20,477 bases of DNA from Patescibacteria group bacterium (GCA_943356515.1 CALRFM010000004.1:1-20477), one strand, 5' to 3'. Counted from the stretch's first letter, positions 7,070 through 14,327 are shown. Notes: generated by a model not told the origin, from the letters alone. Numbers and translations: made by a program.

Positions 7070-7103
7070 TGTCATCCAGAGGCGATTAGACGAAGGATCC
7101 AGG
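7070..7103. repeat. Half copy of the TGTCAT-type repeat
   Basis: TGTCATCCAGAGG...CGAAGGATCCAGG closely matches the reverse complement of the right half of the 16437-16517 element (TGTCATCCAGAG, then CGAAGGATCCAGG). It ends directly next to the TAG stop of the minus-strand membrane protein gene, so again sits exactly at a gene's 3' boundary. Confidence 0.65.
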
Positions 7104-7916
7104 CTAAATAGTAAACAACGCAACGATAAATACAAATATAAATACCAGACTATTTTCTCGCACCACGTTTTGAAACAACCTTTCTCCGGAATAGTGGTAT
7201 AAAATACTCATACTACTATAATAGCCTGCTGTGAAGATCAAAGCTACAATATTGAGCTTAAATGGTATGAAGGTAAGAAGGATGCATAATTCAAATAGTA
7301 ATATACCTTGTATCGCGGCGTAACGCACCAATTTTGACTCCATGTGTTGATTGAGGGTAACGGTCCATAAGAGTTGGATAGAAACAAGAACTGCAATGGA
7401 GCTCATAATGAGCGCAGTGACTAAAAAATTAAATCGAAATGAGAAGACGACTATAGACCATAAAAACATCACGATCGTTTGCAGCAATACATTTATTGAA
7501 AAGGCTGCCCGGTAAAGCTGTATACTCTTCTCTACTCCCACATTAAATATGTTAGAAGTTAAAAGTAATGCATAATACCCTGCTGCAAATATCATCAAAA
7601 ACGGTAACCGAGTAAGCCAACGGACTGGCAATAGGAAGTAAAACAGATACAATCCGAGGGACAGAAGAATGGGCATTATAAATAATACGTACCACTCTAC
7701 CCCATCAATCCCTTCATAAACAGCAATATAGGTTGTCACATAGGCACAAACTGACAATATAATAAGAAACCACAACCACGCTCCGCCAAAGGGGAAAAAG
7801 GTACTAATCGCCATACCAGTCAACATCACAGCGGTAGCTATGATTATACGGATTCGAGCAGGAATGTTAGGTAAGGTTTTCTTAAAACCCTTCAATGAAA
7901 GAACGTTTGCGAGCAT
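7104..7916 (-). CDS. Polytopic membrane protein of unknown function (270 aa)
   Basis: The 270-aa product is very hydrophobic and I count about eight membrane helices: roughly residues 22-42, 47-66, 76-98, 103-122, 139-160, 164-186, 200-216 and 222-240, with a last one at the C-terminus (252-270). The start MLANVLSLKGFKK is basic, so the N-terminus should be cytoplasmic. I see no catalytic or transport motif and cannot name a family with confidence; it resembles the uncharacterised polytopic proteins that are common in Patescibacteria. It is a single-gene unit, divergent from the TPR gene (62 bp between start codons). Its TAG stop is directly followed by a repeat half-element. The ATG follows an extended -10 by 7 nt. 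Confidence 0.75.
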   Translation of the reverse strand: MLANVLSLKGFKKTLPNIPARIRIIIATAVMLTGMAISTFFPFGGAWLWFLIILSVCAYVTTYIAVYEGIDGVEWYVLFIMPILLSLGLYLFYFLLPVRWLTRLPFLMIFAAGYYALLLTSNIFNVGVEKSIQLYRAAFSINVLLQTIVMFLWSIVVFSFRFNFLVTALIMSSIAVLVSIQLLWTVTLNQHMESKLVRYAAIQGILLFELCILLTFIPFKLNIVALIFTAGYYSSMSILYHYSGERLFQNVVRENSLVFIFVFIVALFTI

Positions 7917-7923
7917 GTGGTAA

Positions 7924-7932
7924 ATTATATCA
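7924..7932 (-). promoter_or_regulatory. Extended -10 promoter of the membrane-protein gene
   Basis: On the minus strand TGATATAAT (TG-n-TATAAT) lies 7 nt before the ATG at 7916. The extended -10 compensates for the lack of a recognisable -35. The predicted transcript is leaderless. Confidence 0.6.
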
Positions 7933-7943
7933 AATTTCGCCTC

Positions 7944-7971
7944 TTGACTTTCATTATTATTTCCTTATACT
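7944..7971 (+). promoter_or_regulatory. Promoter of the TPR-protein gene
   Basis: TTGACT (7944-7949), a 16-bp spacer and TATACT (7966-7971) are followed 7 nt later by the ATG at 7979. This selects 7979 over the in-frame ATG at 7895, which lies upstream of the promoter and inside the divergent gene. Confidence 0.65.
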
Positions 7972-7978
7972 CAAACAC

Positions 7979-8803
7979 ATGGAAACAGATGTTGAAACAC
8001 TCGAACAACAAGCCATAGAAGCCGCAATGGATTCTAATTGGGAACTTGCTGTAGCCCTAAACAAGAAAATTGTCAAAATCATACCAGATGAAATAGCTGC
8101 CCATCAGCGCCTTGGGTATGCTCTTCTTCAGACAAACAAATTAAAAGAAGCAGCAGCACAATTTAATACTGTTCTGAAGATTCAGCCGAAAAATAACATC
8201 GCTGAAGATCATTTAGAGAAAATAGCAATATTAATGGAAAAAAAGAAGCTACGCCACACGCATGCTACCAAATACAACTCTGAATTGTTTCTCGATATCC
8301 CTGGTAAAACCCGCACCATTAAATTGGTAAAACTGGGCAAAAAGGAAGATTTGGCAGGACTAAATGTTGGCGAAGAAATAATACTCAAAGAAAAACGACG
8401 CAAACTAGAAGCAAGATCTCGTAATGATGAATATATTGGTTGTCTCCCCGATGATATTTCTAAGCGTATTAGCTATTTTATACAAGAAGGCAGTGAATAC
8501 CGCGCATACATAAAAACAGCAGATCTTACTGAAGTAGATATTTTCATCAGTGAAGTTTCAAAAGGCAAAAGGGTGGAAGAATACCCCTCATTCCCTTCTA
8601 ACCCCCATATCATGCTCTCAGACATACATCATCTATCTTCCGGCGATGATGACGATGATACTGAAGGTGCTCTTGATGGTGATGACGATGATCTTAACGC
8701 AGATGTTGGTTTAGATGATAGCGAGTGGGAAGACTATGAAAACAAGAAAGACTTACATGGCATTGTTGAGATAGAAGATCAAGATGAAGAAGAGGAAGAA
8801 TAA
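7979..8803 (+). CDS. TPR protein with acidic C-terminal tail
   Basis: The 274-aa product starts METDVETLEQQ. Residues 7-75 form about two tetratricopeptide-type helical hairpins (AIEAAMDSNWELAVALNKK, then LGYALLQTNKLKEAAAQFN). Residues about 103-195 are a predicted beta-rich domain with EKRRKLEARSRNDEYIGCLP and YRAYIKTADLTEVDIFISE, a pattern seen in uncharacterised bacterial proteins with a small barrel-like fold. From about residue 222 the tail is extremely acidic (runs of Asp, then a terminal run of Glu). No signal peptide is present. TPRs bind other proteins and the acidic tail could bind basic proteins or mimic nucleic acid, for example at the ribosome; the function is unknown. The 3' end overlaps a convergent small gene by 25 bp. 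Confidence 0.78.
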   Translation: METDVETLEQQAIEAAMDSNWELAVALNKKIVKIIPDEIAAHQRLGYALLQTNKLKEAAAQFNTVLKIQPKNNIAEDHLEKIAILMEKKKLRHTHATKYNSELFLDIPGKTRTIKLVKLGKKEDLAGLNVGEEIILKEKRRKLEARSRNDEYIGCLPDDISKRISYFIQEGSEYRAYIKTADLTEVDIFISEVSKGKRVEEYPSFPSNPHIMLSDIHHLSSGDDDDDTEGALDGDDDDLNADVGLDDSEWEDYENKKDLHGIVEIEDQDEEEEE

Positions 8804-8955
8804 TGCTGCACTTTATTTTTGAAAAAAATGATCGATCCCTTTAACTTCTTTATTGATATAAGCTTGGCAATATGCGCTGGAATATGAAAATCTTTCATAG
8901 AACGGAGCGCAAAAATAATCGATACCACTAAGATAATAATAAAAGCTATATACAT
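8779..8955 (-). CDS. Small membrane peptide (58 aa), last gene of the lgt-like operon
   Basis: This frame starts at ATG (8953-8955), 10 nt after the stop of the LCP-like gene, and encodes 58 residues: a hydrophobic helix at 2-17 (IAFIIILVVSIIFAL), then RSMKDFHIPAHIAKLI, a basic stretch, and KGSIIFFKNKVQHYS before a run of serines. The non-random layout of one helix, an amphipathic stretch and an aromatic/basic tail supports a real protein that lies along the cytoplasmic face of the membrane. It is too short for most ORF cut-offs. The terminal serines are the antisense of the glutamate tail of the convergent TPR gene (25-bp overlap). Function unknown. Confidence 0.6.
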   Translation of the reverse strand: MYIAFIIILVVSIIFALRSMKDFHIPAHIAKLISIKKLKGSIIFFKNKVQHYSSSSSS

Positions 8956-8965
8956 TTTAGATTGA

Positions 8966-9856
8966 TTAATTAACCTTCCACTTCTCCTCTACTCCCCCCA
9001 GTAAAAATAGTATATCATATACATCTGTCTTTCCAGGCTTTACTGAACATCCAAAATAAGATCCTATATCTCGTGCAGTATGTGATTTACTATCGCTTGA
9101 ATACACCACCTCACACGTTTCATGCTTGCTGATATCATACGATATATCACTTACCCGTATGCCATTCCCCTCAAGTAAGTCACTAATCCTTTGGGCTGTA
9201 GCATATTTCCCTGGGTACAGCACTTGAATACTTTCATGCTCATCTCGATATGTTTCCTGAAATAAGAGCCCGATACTATCTTTAAAAAACAATTCATTCT
9301 CAAATGAAATATCATCAAACACCTCTTCTTTTTGCTCTGAAAATGATATTGGCTGGTATCCATCTGCTTTATCATCAAATAAAATAAGAGCAAGGTAAAG
9401 TCTGTCCAATATTGACGCATTGCTGGTGCTAAAAAGTATTTTTTTTAAGGAAGGCTTTTGTATTTCTGGTATCTTTTCGCCGTAATACACCTCGTCATCA
9501 TGTTCTAAAAACACGAAGTGGACAAATGTTGTTGTGGTAAGAGCAAAGGTATTTTTTATGAGCTCGGAATCGTCATCAAGAAGGGCTAACTTACCCAAAG
9601 ACCCTACACGGTATGTTCCATATCCTCCTGGAACGTCTACTTTTACATCAGGTTGAAACGCAATTGCATAGTCGCGGTTATTGGCTCGGTCCAAAGAATA
9701 GTAATAGGTTTCAGGACCGTAGAGTAGAATATTTATCCGATCTGGTGCCGTCATAAAGAGCGACTTAGCAAAGATTTCATAGAACTTAAACAGTATATAA
9801 AAACCTACAAATACAATAATGATGTAATAAAGGTATTGGGAAGTTTTAGATCGCAT
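8966..9856 (-). CDS. Membrane-anchored LytR/CpsA/Psr-like protein with LytR_C domain
   Basis: The 296-aa product has one N-terminal membrane segment (about 8-28), then an extracytoplasmic region. Residues about 40-165 (DRINILLYGPE ... DVKVDVPGGYGTYRVGSLGKL) resemble a shortened LCP domain, and about 208-288 (SIQVLYPGKYATAQRISDLL ... DILFLLGG) fit the LytR_C fold. LCP enzymes join polymers such as teichoic acid or capsule to peptidoglycan, using conserved Arg and Asp residues; the usual PRD motif is missing, so this may be a non-catalytic paralogue. A GTG at 9871 would add five residues; I prefer the ATG because all other genes here use ATG. It follows the TraR-like gene by 16 nt in the same operon. 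Confidence 0.65.
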   Translation of the reverse strand: MRSKTSQYLYYIIIVFVGFYILFKFYEIFAKSLFMTAPDRINILLYGPETYYYSLDRANNRDYAIAFQPDVKVDVPGGYGTYRVGSLGKLALLDDDSELIKNTFALTTTTFVHFVFLEHDDEVYYGEKIPEIQKPSLKKILFSTSNASILDRLYLALILFDDKADGYQPISFSEQKEEVFDDISFENELFFKDSIGLLFQETYRDEHESIQVLYPGKYATAQRISDLLEGNGIRVSDISYDISKHETCEVVYSSDSKSHTARDIGSYFGCSVKPGKTDVYDILFLLGGVEEKWKVN

Positions 9857-9872
9857 ACTTAACTGTATCACA

Positions 9873-10214
9873 TCATCTCTTCAAGTCTTCTTCGCAGGAT
9901 ACGCAGTATAGTGATTCTGGAATAAGTTCAAGTCGTTTTGGTGGAATGGTTTTATTGCATCGTTTACACGTGCCATAGGTTCCTGTTGCTACTCGTTCAA
10001 GCGCTTTATGGATAGTGGCTACCCGTTCTTGTAATTCTTCAACCTCTGCTTCTATACGTTGATGCGCTTCTTGTTCGCGCACATCAGTATCTACTGCGGC
10101 ATTATCTGTTACGTGATCTGGGTCCAGAAAAGGGTCGCTTTGCTTGAGCACCACCATACGTGCCTCTATATCTTTTAACTCAGACTCTAGTAGTGCTTGT
10201 GCTTTATGGGTCAT
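9873..10214 (-). CDS. DksA/TraR-family C4 zinc-finger protein
   Basis: The 113-aa product has an N-terminal helical hairpin (about 5-78) and a C-terminal four-cysteine zinc finger: C83, C86, C104 and C107 in YGTCKRCNKT ... LYCVSCEE. This is the DksA/TraR arrangement, in which the hairpin enters the RNA polymerase secondary channel and alters promoter choice, often together with (p)ppGpp. The tip region (about 31-48, DPDHVTDNAAVDTD) is acidic, as in DksA. At 113 aa it is shorter than E. coli DksA (151 aa) and in the range of other short members of the family. It starts 1 nt after the lgt-like stop and is followed by the LCP-like gene, so growth-rate control of an envelope operon is possible. 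Confidence 0.88.
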   Translation of the reverse strand: MTHKAQALLESELKDIEARMVVLKQSDPFLDPDHVTDNAAVDTDVREQEAHQRIEAEVEELQERVATIHKALERVATGTYGTCKRCNKTIPPKRLELIPESLYCVSCEEDLKR

Positions 10215-10215
10215 G

Positions 10216-11004
10216 TTATTTTTTTTTACTTCCTTTCTTTTTCTTAAAAAGATCTATAATTTGATTCCTAAAATAATATAGCATGTATGGTATTACTGTC
10301 AAGAGGATCGCACTACTCACGATCATATCAAAGCTCATCGAAAACACCATGGTACCAAATGCCTTTATCGGATCAAGCACTAAACTAATAAATGAGAATA
10401 GTCCTGCAAATACTACAAAGTTAAATCCAGGGTAGAATTTGTTTCTTCGAATAGCCATAAGCACCATATGTGCTATATAACTTGCACCCATGAGTAAGAT
10501 ACTTTCATAGAGTGGTGTAAGATGCCGCATGCCATCTAAGTGCGGGTAGGCTATAGCAACACGTATAGCTGTCTCTGCTCCCACTTCAGTTCCTGCAAAA
10601 AATGCACCAAGTTTTATTATTCCTATTGCCAAAAGGAGCGGCGCCATAGCATAATCTACCAACTTGCCCAATGAGATTTTGCGAGACGTAGCAAACATAT
10701 ACCCGAATAAAAAGATACCAAAAAGAGCTCCATAAAGGGAAAATCCTGGATACCCGTTTATAAGAATGATACGAAGAATACTAAATCCAAATTCAGACGC
10801 ATGAAGTACAACATACAGAAGTCTGCCAAATATAAGGCCTCCCAACAGACTGAAAAACATACCATCAAATACTTCATCTTCTTTAAATGCCGTAAGAGAT
10901 ATATTTTTCCATAAAAAGAACGTGCTCCAGAAAAAAGCAAGTACTAAGAAGATTCCATTTGTATAGATTTTGACAAAGCCCAAATCTGCTAATATTGGCA
11001 GCAT
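10216..11004 (-). CDS. Lgt-like prolipoprotein diacylglyceryl transferase homologue
   Basis: The 262-aa product has about seven membrane helices and the outline of Lgt, which moves diacylglycerol from phosphatidylglycerol to the lipobox cysteine of prolipoproteins. Landmarks are GRLLYVV (60-66), FSLYGALFG (88-96, Lgt has SFHGGL), KLGAFFAGTEVG (131-142, Lgt has GRIGNFINGELWG) and HLTPLYES (161-168, Lgt has HPSQLYE). Several residues essential in E. coli Lgt are changed: His103 becomes Tyr and the Arg/Asn of the signature are absent. It is therefore either a strongly diverged Lgt or a paralogue with a different lipid reaction. The ATG at 11004 is preferred over an upstream frame start at 11118, since a -10 lies between them. 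First gene of a four-gene operon. Confidence 0.72.
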   Translation of the reverse strand: MLPILADLGFVKIYTNGIFLVLAFFWSTFFLWKNISLTAFKEDEVFDGMFFSLLGGLIFGRLLYVVLHASEFGFSILRIILINGYPGFSLYGALFGIFLFGYMFATSRKISLGKLVDYAMAPLLLAIGIIKLGAFFAGTEVGAETAIRVAIAYPHLDGMRHLTPLYESILLMGASYIAHMVLMAIRRNKFYPGFNFVVFAGLFSFISLVLDPIKAFGTMVFSMSFDMIVSSAILLTVIPYMLYYFRNQIIDLFKKKKGSKKK

Positions 11005-11010
11005 GTATCT

Positions 11011-11018
11011 AGTATAAT
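11011..11018. promoter_or_regulatory. Overlapping divergent -10 elements (bidirectional promoter)
   Basis: On the plus strand TATAAT (11013-11018) is 8 nt before the ATG at 11027; on the minus strand TATACT (complement of 11011-11016) is 6 nt before the ATG at 11004. The two share four base pairs. Only 22 bp separate the two start codons, so both transcripts must start at or next to their start codons if this is the promoter. Confidence 0.6.
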
Positions 11019-11026
11019 AAAAAATT

Positions 11027-11599
11027 ATGACAAAACCACTCAAAATTGGGTTTGACCTCGATGGAGTCCTTCTGTACAACCCTGCGCGCATGTTCCGACC
11101 CATTACCATTTTCGCCAAAAAGCTTTTAGGAAGAAAGTCTTCGAATAAAACACATTTTTACTACCCTCACTCGCCTATCGAAAAGCTCTTATGGAGAGTA
11201 GTTCATTGGTCGAGCCTATACATTGCTCCCGGATTTGATGACATCATACGACTGTCTGAGGCAGGTTTGATAGAACCATACATCATAACCAGTAGGTATG
11301 ATTGTTTAAAAGGCGATTTTGAAAGCTGGCTTAAACGAATGAATGCTCAGAAATACTTCAAAGGAACCTTTCACAACAAGAACAATGTACAGCCACACGT
11401 GTTTAAAGAGCAAGTGGTAAATAACCTAAACCTTCACTATTTTGTGGAAGATAACTTTGATATCGTGTCACATCTAACCAAAACAACAACAGCCAAAACA
11501 ATATGGATAACCAATCCTTTTGATACTCATATTGTCTATGAACCCAAATTTATGACGCTCAAGAAAGCAATGGATCATATTCGTGATATGCTTAATTAA
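11027..11599 (+). CDS. HAD-superfamily phosphatase
   Basis: The 190-aa product is a haloacid-dehalogenase-fold hydrolase. Motif I is FDLDGVLL with nucleophile D10 and general acid D12, motif II is IITSR (86-90), motif III is probably K127 in HVFKEQVV and motif IV is VEDNFD (140-145). The cap is a helical insertion between motifs I and II (about 20-80). It is cytoplasmic and most similar in layout to the small 5'-nucleotidase/uncharacterised phosphatase group; the substrate is unknown. The GT39-type glycosyltransferase follows 1 nt after the stop, so a role with phosphorylated sugars or polyprenyl phosphates is possible. It begins beside a TATAAT -10 with no Shine-Dalgarno. Confidence 0.82.
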   Translation: MTKPLKIGFDLDGVLLYNPARMFRPITIFAKKLLGRKSSNKTHFYYPHSPIEKLLWRVVHWSSLYIAPGFDDIIRLSEAGLIEPYIITSRYDCLKGDFESWLKRMNAQKYFKGTFHNKNNVQPHVFKEQVVNNLNLHYFVEDNFDIVSHLTKTTTAKTIWITNPFDTHIVYEPKFMTLKKAMDHIRDMLN

Positions 11600-11600
11600 T

Positions 11601-13256
11601 ATGGTTGGTAAAAAAAACACCGCACTTCTTGTAATTGTTGCATTTGCATTCATTCTTCGTGTTAGTGGCATAGACTGGGATTTTGGCTTTCACTTCCACC
11701 CCGATGAACGCATGCTTATTATGGTGACAGATCGTATACATTTTTTTACGAATCTCAATCCACAATTTTTTAATTATGGAAGCTTGCCTGTTTATATCCT
11801 GAGAGCAACGAGTCAATTCCTCGATATGGCTTTTGGTACCGATCTTGCTACGTATGATGGCATGCTTGGGGTAGGAAGAATGCTTTCCACTATAACCGAT
11901 CTTCTTGTTATTGTGCTCGTCTATCGCATATCAATGCTCTTATTCAAAGATAAAACCACCAGTTTATGGTCTAGCTTTTTATACGCTGTTGCATTCTTTC
12001 CCATTCAAAACAGTCACTTCTTTATCGTAGATACCTTCCTTAATCTGTTCTCTACTCTCTTGGTGTACCTCATATTGTTATATAGAAATAGCCCCTCATA
12101 TAAAAAAGTTGTGGCGATCGGTATAGTCTTTGCCGCAGCACTTACCTGTAAAGTTTCCGCGATTATATTCTTGCCAGTGATAGGATTGGCGTTGATAACT
12201 CCCCGCCTATTCCTCTTTGGAATATGTGCTTTGATATTTTCATTTCTCTTTATGCCCTATGCGTTCATCGATTACGCTCAATTTCTCACAGATGTTATGG
12301 CACAAGTGAGGATGAATTCAGATCCTTATGTATTTCCCTATACTTTGCAATATGTTGGAACCATGCCGTATATATACTATCTCAAGAATATCTTTATTTG
12401 GGGCCTTGGACCAGTCATAAGTATTCTGGCGATTGTAGGATTAATTGGATTAATTCAAAAAATCCTCCCCTCAATCCCCTCCTTATCAAGGAGGGGAACT
12501 AAAGGGGTGGTTTCTTTCGGAATCTTCTTTCTTTTTTATATCATTTATTTTATCGTCATTGGGAAGTCGGCCGTCAAATTCATGCGCTATATGCTCCTGA
12601 TGTACCCATTCTTTGCCATCATGGCCGGGTATGGCACTCGTGTCATCCTGAACTTGTTTCAGGATCTTTCTCCCCACAATTGGTTCTCATTTCGTAGAAG
12701 ATTCCGAAATAAATTCGGAATGACAGAACTCGTCATTATTACAGCGGCTCTTATGTGGACCAGCATGTTTCTAAATATCTACACCACCCCAAATACTCGC
12801 ATCCAAGCAAGCCAGTGGATTAATACGTTTATCCCGGCTGGGTCTACCTTAGCTGTTGAACACTGGGATGACCGGGTTCCTGTATTTGACGGGGACAAAT
12901 ATAAGTATGAAGAGCTCACGCTTTACGATATTCCCGATGATGGCAGAAAATGGCAACAGCTTAATGAAAAGTTAGATAGATCAGATTTCATCATTATTGC
13001 ATCAAACAGGCTCTATACTCCCCTTCAGAACCTAGATGTTTGTGGCCCTGACACGTATCCTCGTTGTTACCCTATGACATCTGAATATTACCGCCGACTC
13101 TTTGCCCACGAGCGTGGCTTTGTAAAAATAGCAGAGTTTACCTCATATCCAAGGTTGAATATTGGCGGATGGAAATTTGAATTAGATGATACCAGTGCTG
13201 ACGAATCATTCACCGTCTATGATCATCCTACGATTGTAATCTATGCAAGGAAATAG
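11601..13256 (+). CDS. GT39/PMT-type membrane glycosyltransferase
   Basis: The 551-aa product has about ten or more membrane helices and a soluble C-terminal domain (about 390-551). The first extracytoplasmic loop holds HFHPDERM with D35/E36, the acidic motif of polyprenyl-phosphate-dependent GT-C enzymes (PMT, ArnT, GT39 class). Such enzymes transfer a sugar from a lipid phosphate to protein or glycan outside the membrane. Two stretches, about residues 287-304 and 347-375, are encoded by palindromic repeats inserted in frame between helices; the rest of the frame is intact. ATG 11601 is preferred to ATG 11583, which would overlap the HAD gene. Its end converges on the epimerase gene, which may act on the same glycan. 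Confidence 0.85.
   Translation: MVGKKNTALLVIVAFAFILRVSGIDWDFGFHFHPDERMLIMVTDRIHFFTNLNPQFFNYGSLPVYILRATSQFLDMAFGTDLATYDGMLGVGRMLSTITDLLVIVLVYRISMLLFKDKTTSLWSSFLYAVAFFPIQNSHFFIVDTFLNLFSTLLVYLILLYRNSPSYKKVVAIGIVFAAALTCKVSAIIFLPVIGLALITPRLFLFGICALIFSFLFMPYAFIDYAQFLTDVMAQVRMNSDPYVFPYTLQYVGTMPYIYYLKNIFIWGLGPVISILAIVGLIGLIQKILPSIPSLSRRGTKGVVSFGIFFLFYIIYFIVIGKSAVKFMRYMLLMYPFFAIMAGYGTRVILNLFQDLSPHNWFSFRRRFRNKFGMTELVIITAALMWTSMFLNIYTTPNTRIQASQWINTFIPAGSTLAVEHWDDRVPVFDGDKYKYEELTLYDIPDDGRKWQQLNEKLDRSDFIIIASNRLYTPLQNLDVCGPDTYPRCYPMTSEYYRRLFAHERGFVKIAEFTSYPRLNIGGWKFELDDTSADESFTVYDHPTIVIYARK
12461..12510. repeat. Nested GC-rich palindromic repeat inside the glycosyltransferase gene
   Basis: A 9-bp perfect stem, CCCCTCCTT (12476-12484) / AAGGAGGGG (12488-12496), is nested inside outer arms CCTCCCC (12464-12470) and GGGGTGG (12504-12510, 6 of 7 pairs). 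It is read in frame as KILPSIPSLSRRGTKGVV. This design is different from the TGTCAT family and has a much higher GC content than the flanking coding DNA. Confidence 0.75.
12641..12725. repeat. TGTCAT...ATGACA element inserted in the glycosyltransferase gene
   Basis: The 85-bp element starts TGTCATCCTGAA and ends TTCGGAATGACA, with inner inverted pairs such as TCCTGAACTTGTTTCAGGA and TTCCGAAATAAATTCGGAA, making two hairpins between terminal inverted ends. It is translated in frame as VILNLFQDLS ... RNKFGMT. The same ends occur at 6286-6360 and 16437-16517. Confidence 0.82.
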
Positions 13257-13259
13257 AAG

Positions 13260-13277
13260 CCTAAAAAATACTTTAGG
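13260..13277. terminator. Weak hairpin between convergent genes
   Basis: CCTAAA (13260-13265) and TTTAGG (13272-13277) pair around a 6-nt loop in the 23-bp gap between the convergent glycosyltransferase and epimerase genes. Stem is short and AT-rich, without a clear T-run, so terminator function in either direction is only suggested by position. Confidence 0.3.
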
Positions 13278-13279
13278 TA

Positions 13280-14320
13280 TTACACAAACCTCTTCAATAA
13301 TCCCAATATCCCCTGCTTCCAAGGAACTCGGTGCGATACACCGCTTTTCCCCGCAAAATCTTTCACATGGTTCAGATACCATTGGTAGTTTTTTATAAGT
13401 GCTTGTTTGTTTGAATACTTAGGCTTAAACCCCAGTTGTTTTTCTGCCTTTTCAATGGACACAAATGAATCTTTTGCAGCAGTTTCATACACCCATGCGT
13501 AAAGGGGTGAAATGTGGAGCGCTTCAAGAACTCTCAGGATGGGAATGATGAGCCACGCTGGAGTCCTGATGATCTTTTTTCCAAATCCCGCTTTATTCAA
13601 AACTGACTGATAATCTTCGCGCATAGTGGTAAATTCTTTGGCGCCTATATTGAATACATCGTCAACCCTACGCTTCTCAAGAGTCATACATGCATAGATT
13701 GCATCGCTCAGATCATCTACGTCAAGAAGTTGATATCGGTTGTTTCCATTCCCAATCATAGGGAATCTGTGGCCTTCCCTGGCCCAATCATAAAGCAGTG
13801 CAAATACGCCCAGTCGCTCTGGCCCGACAAATGATTTGGGGCGGATAATTGACACGACCATGCCTTTTGCTCGAGCTTTTTTGCAAGCTTGCTCTGCGAG
13901 GATCTTGGCCTTTCCATATGGTCCTACGCCCATGAGCTGGTCATATTCATATATCGGATGATGGTCTGGTATACCGTACACAGCGGTGGATGAGATGTGG
14001 ATAAACCGCTTTATATTGTGGATAAGTGCTGCGTCAATGACGTTTTGAGTTCCATCTACATCAGTCGTCATAATATCTTCTTTTGAATATAAGGGGAGCG
14101 CTGCTGCAGTGTGAATTACAATATCAGCGCCTTTCATAGATTTTTTAAGGAGTGGTTTATCTCGAATATCTCCGACTATTGAGGAGATTTTATTTTTACA
14201 GTCTTTGTAGTCAAAAGGCACGATATCGTAGGAGATGATACGGTAGTTTTTTTTAAGAAGAAATCGGATAAGATTTATGCCCAAAAAGCCAGATCCACCT
14301 GTGATAAAAACTGTTTTCAT
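13280..14320 (-). CDS. NAD-dependent epimerase/dehydratase (extended SDR)
   Basis: The 346-aa product is an extended short-chain dehydrogenase. The NAD-binding loop is GGSGFLG (8-14), D51 in the GDIRD motif follows the second strand, the catalytic serine/threonine is in ISSTAVYG (109-116) and the catalytic pair is Y135-x3-K139 in PYGKAK. RPKSFVGP and the NxYQLLDVDDLSDA block bind the nucleotide-sugar. It acts in the cytoplasm, probably converting an NDP-sugar (4-epimerase or 4,6-dehydratase class) or a related 3-beta-hydroxy compound. The C-terminus extends about 40 residues beyond the core and ends in basic WKQGILGLLKRFV, which may touch the membrane. It has its own promoter and lies downstream of the trp terminator; it is not part of the trp operon. 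Substrate not predictable. Confidence 0.85.
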   Translation of the reverse strand: MKTVFITGGSGFLGINLIRFLLKKNYRIISYDIVPFDYKDCKNKISSIVGDIRDKPLLKKSMKGADIVIHTAAALPLYSKEDIMTTDVDGTQNVIDAALIHNIKRFIHISSTAVYGIPDHHPIYEYDQLMGVGPYGKAKILAEQACKKARAKGMVVSIIRPKSFVGPERLGVFALLYDWAREGHRFPMIGNGNNRYQLLDVDDLSDAIYACMTLEKRRVDDVFNIGAKEFTTMREDYQSVLNKAGFGKKIIRTPAWLIIPILRVLEALHISPLYAWVYETAAKDSFVSIEKAEKQLGFKPKYSNKQALIKNYQWYLNHVKDFAGKSGVSHRVPWKQGILGLLKRFV

Positions 14321-14327
14321 AGATTAC

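Noticed and set aside
7011..7202. 63-codon plus-strand frame
   Set aside because: It consists of repeat DNA (7070-7103) and antisense of the 3' end of the membrane-protein gene.
7895..7978. 28-residue extension of the TPR gene
   Set aside because: It lies upstream of the promoter at 7944-7971 and overlaps the divergent gene's start.
11005..11118. 38-residue extension of the Lgt-like gene
   Set aside because: It would be antisense to the HAD motif I region and start upstream of the -10; residues are basic and not Lgt-like.
13990..14032. Two DnaA-box-like TGTGGATAA sequences (origin?)
   Set aside because: Both lie in the epimerase coding sequence, reading as part of FIHIS and LIHN; no AT-rich unwinding region, dnaA or dnaN nearby.
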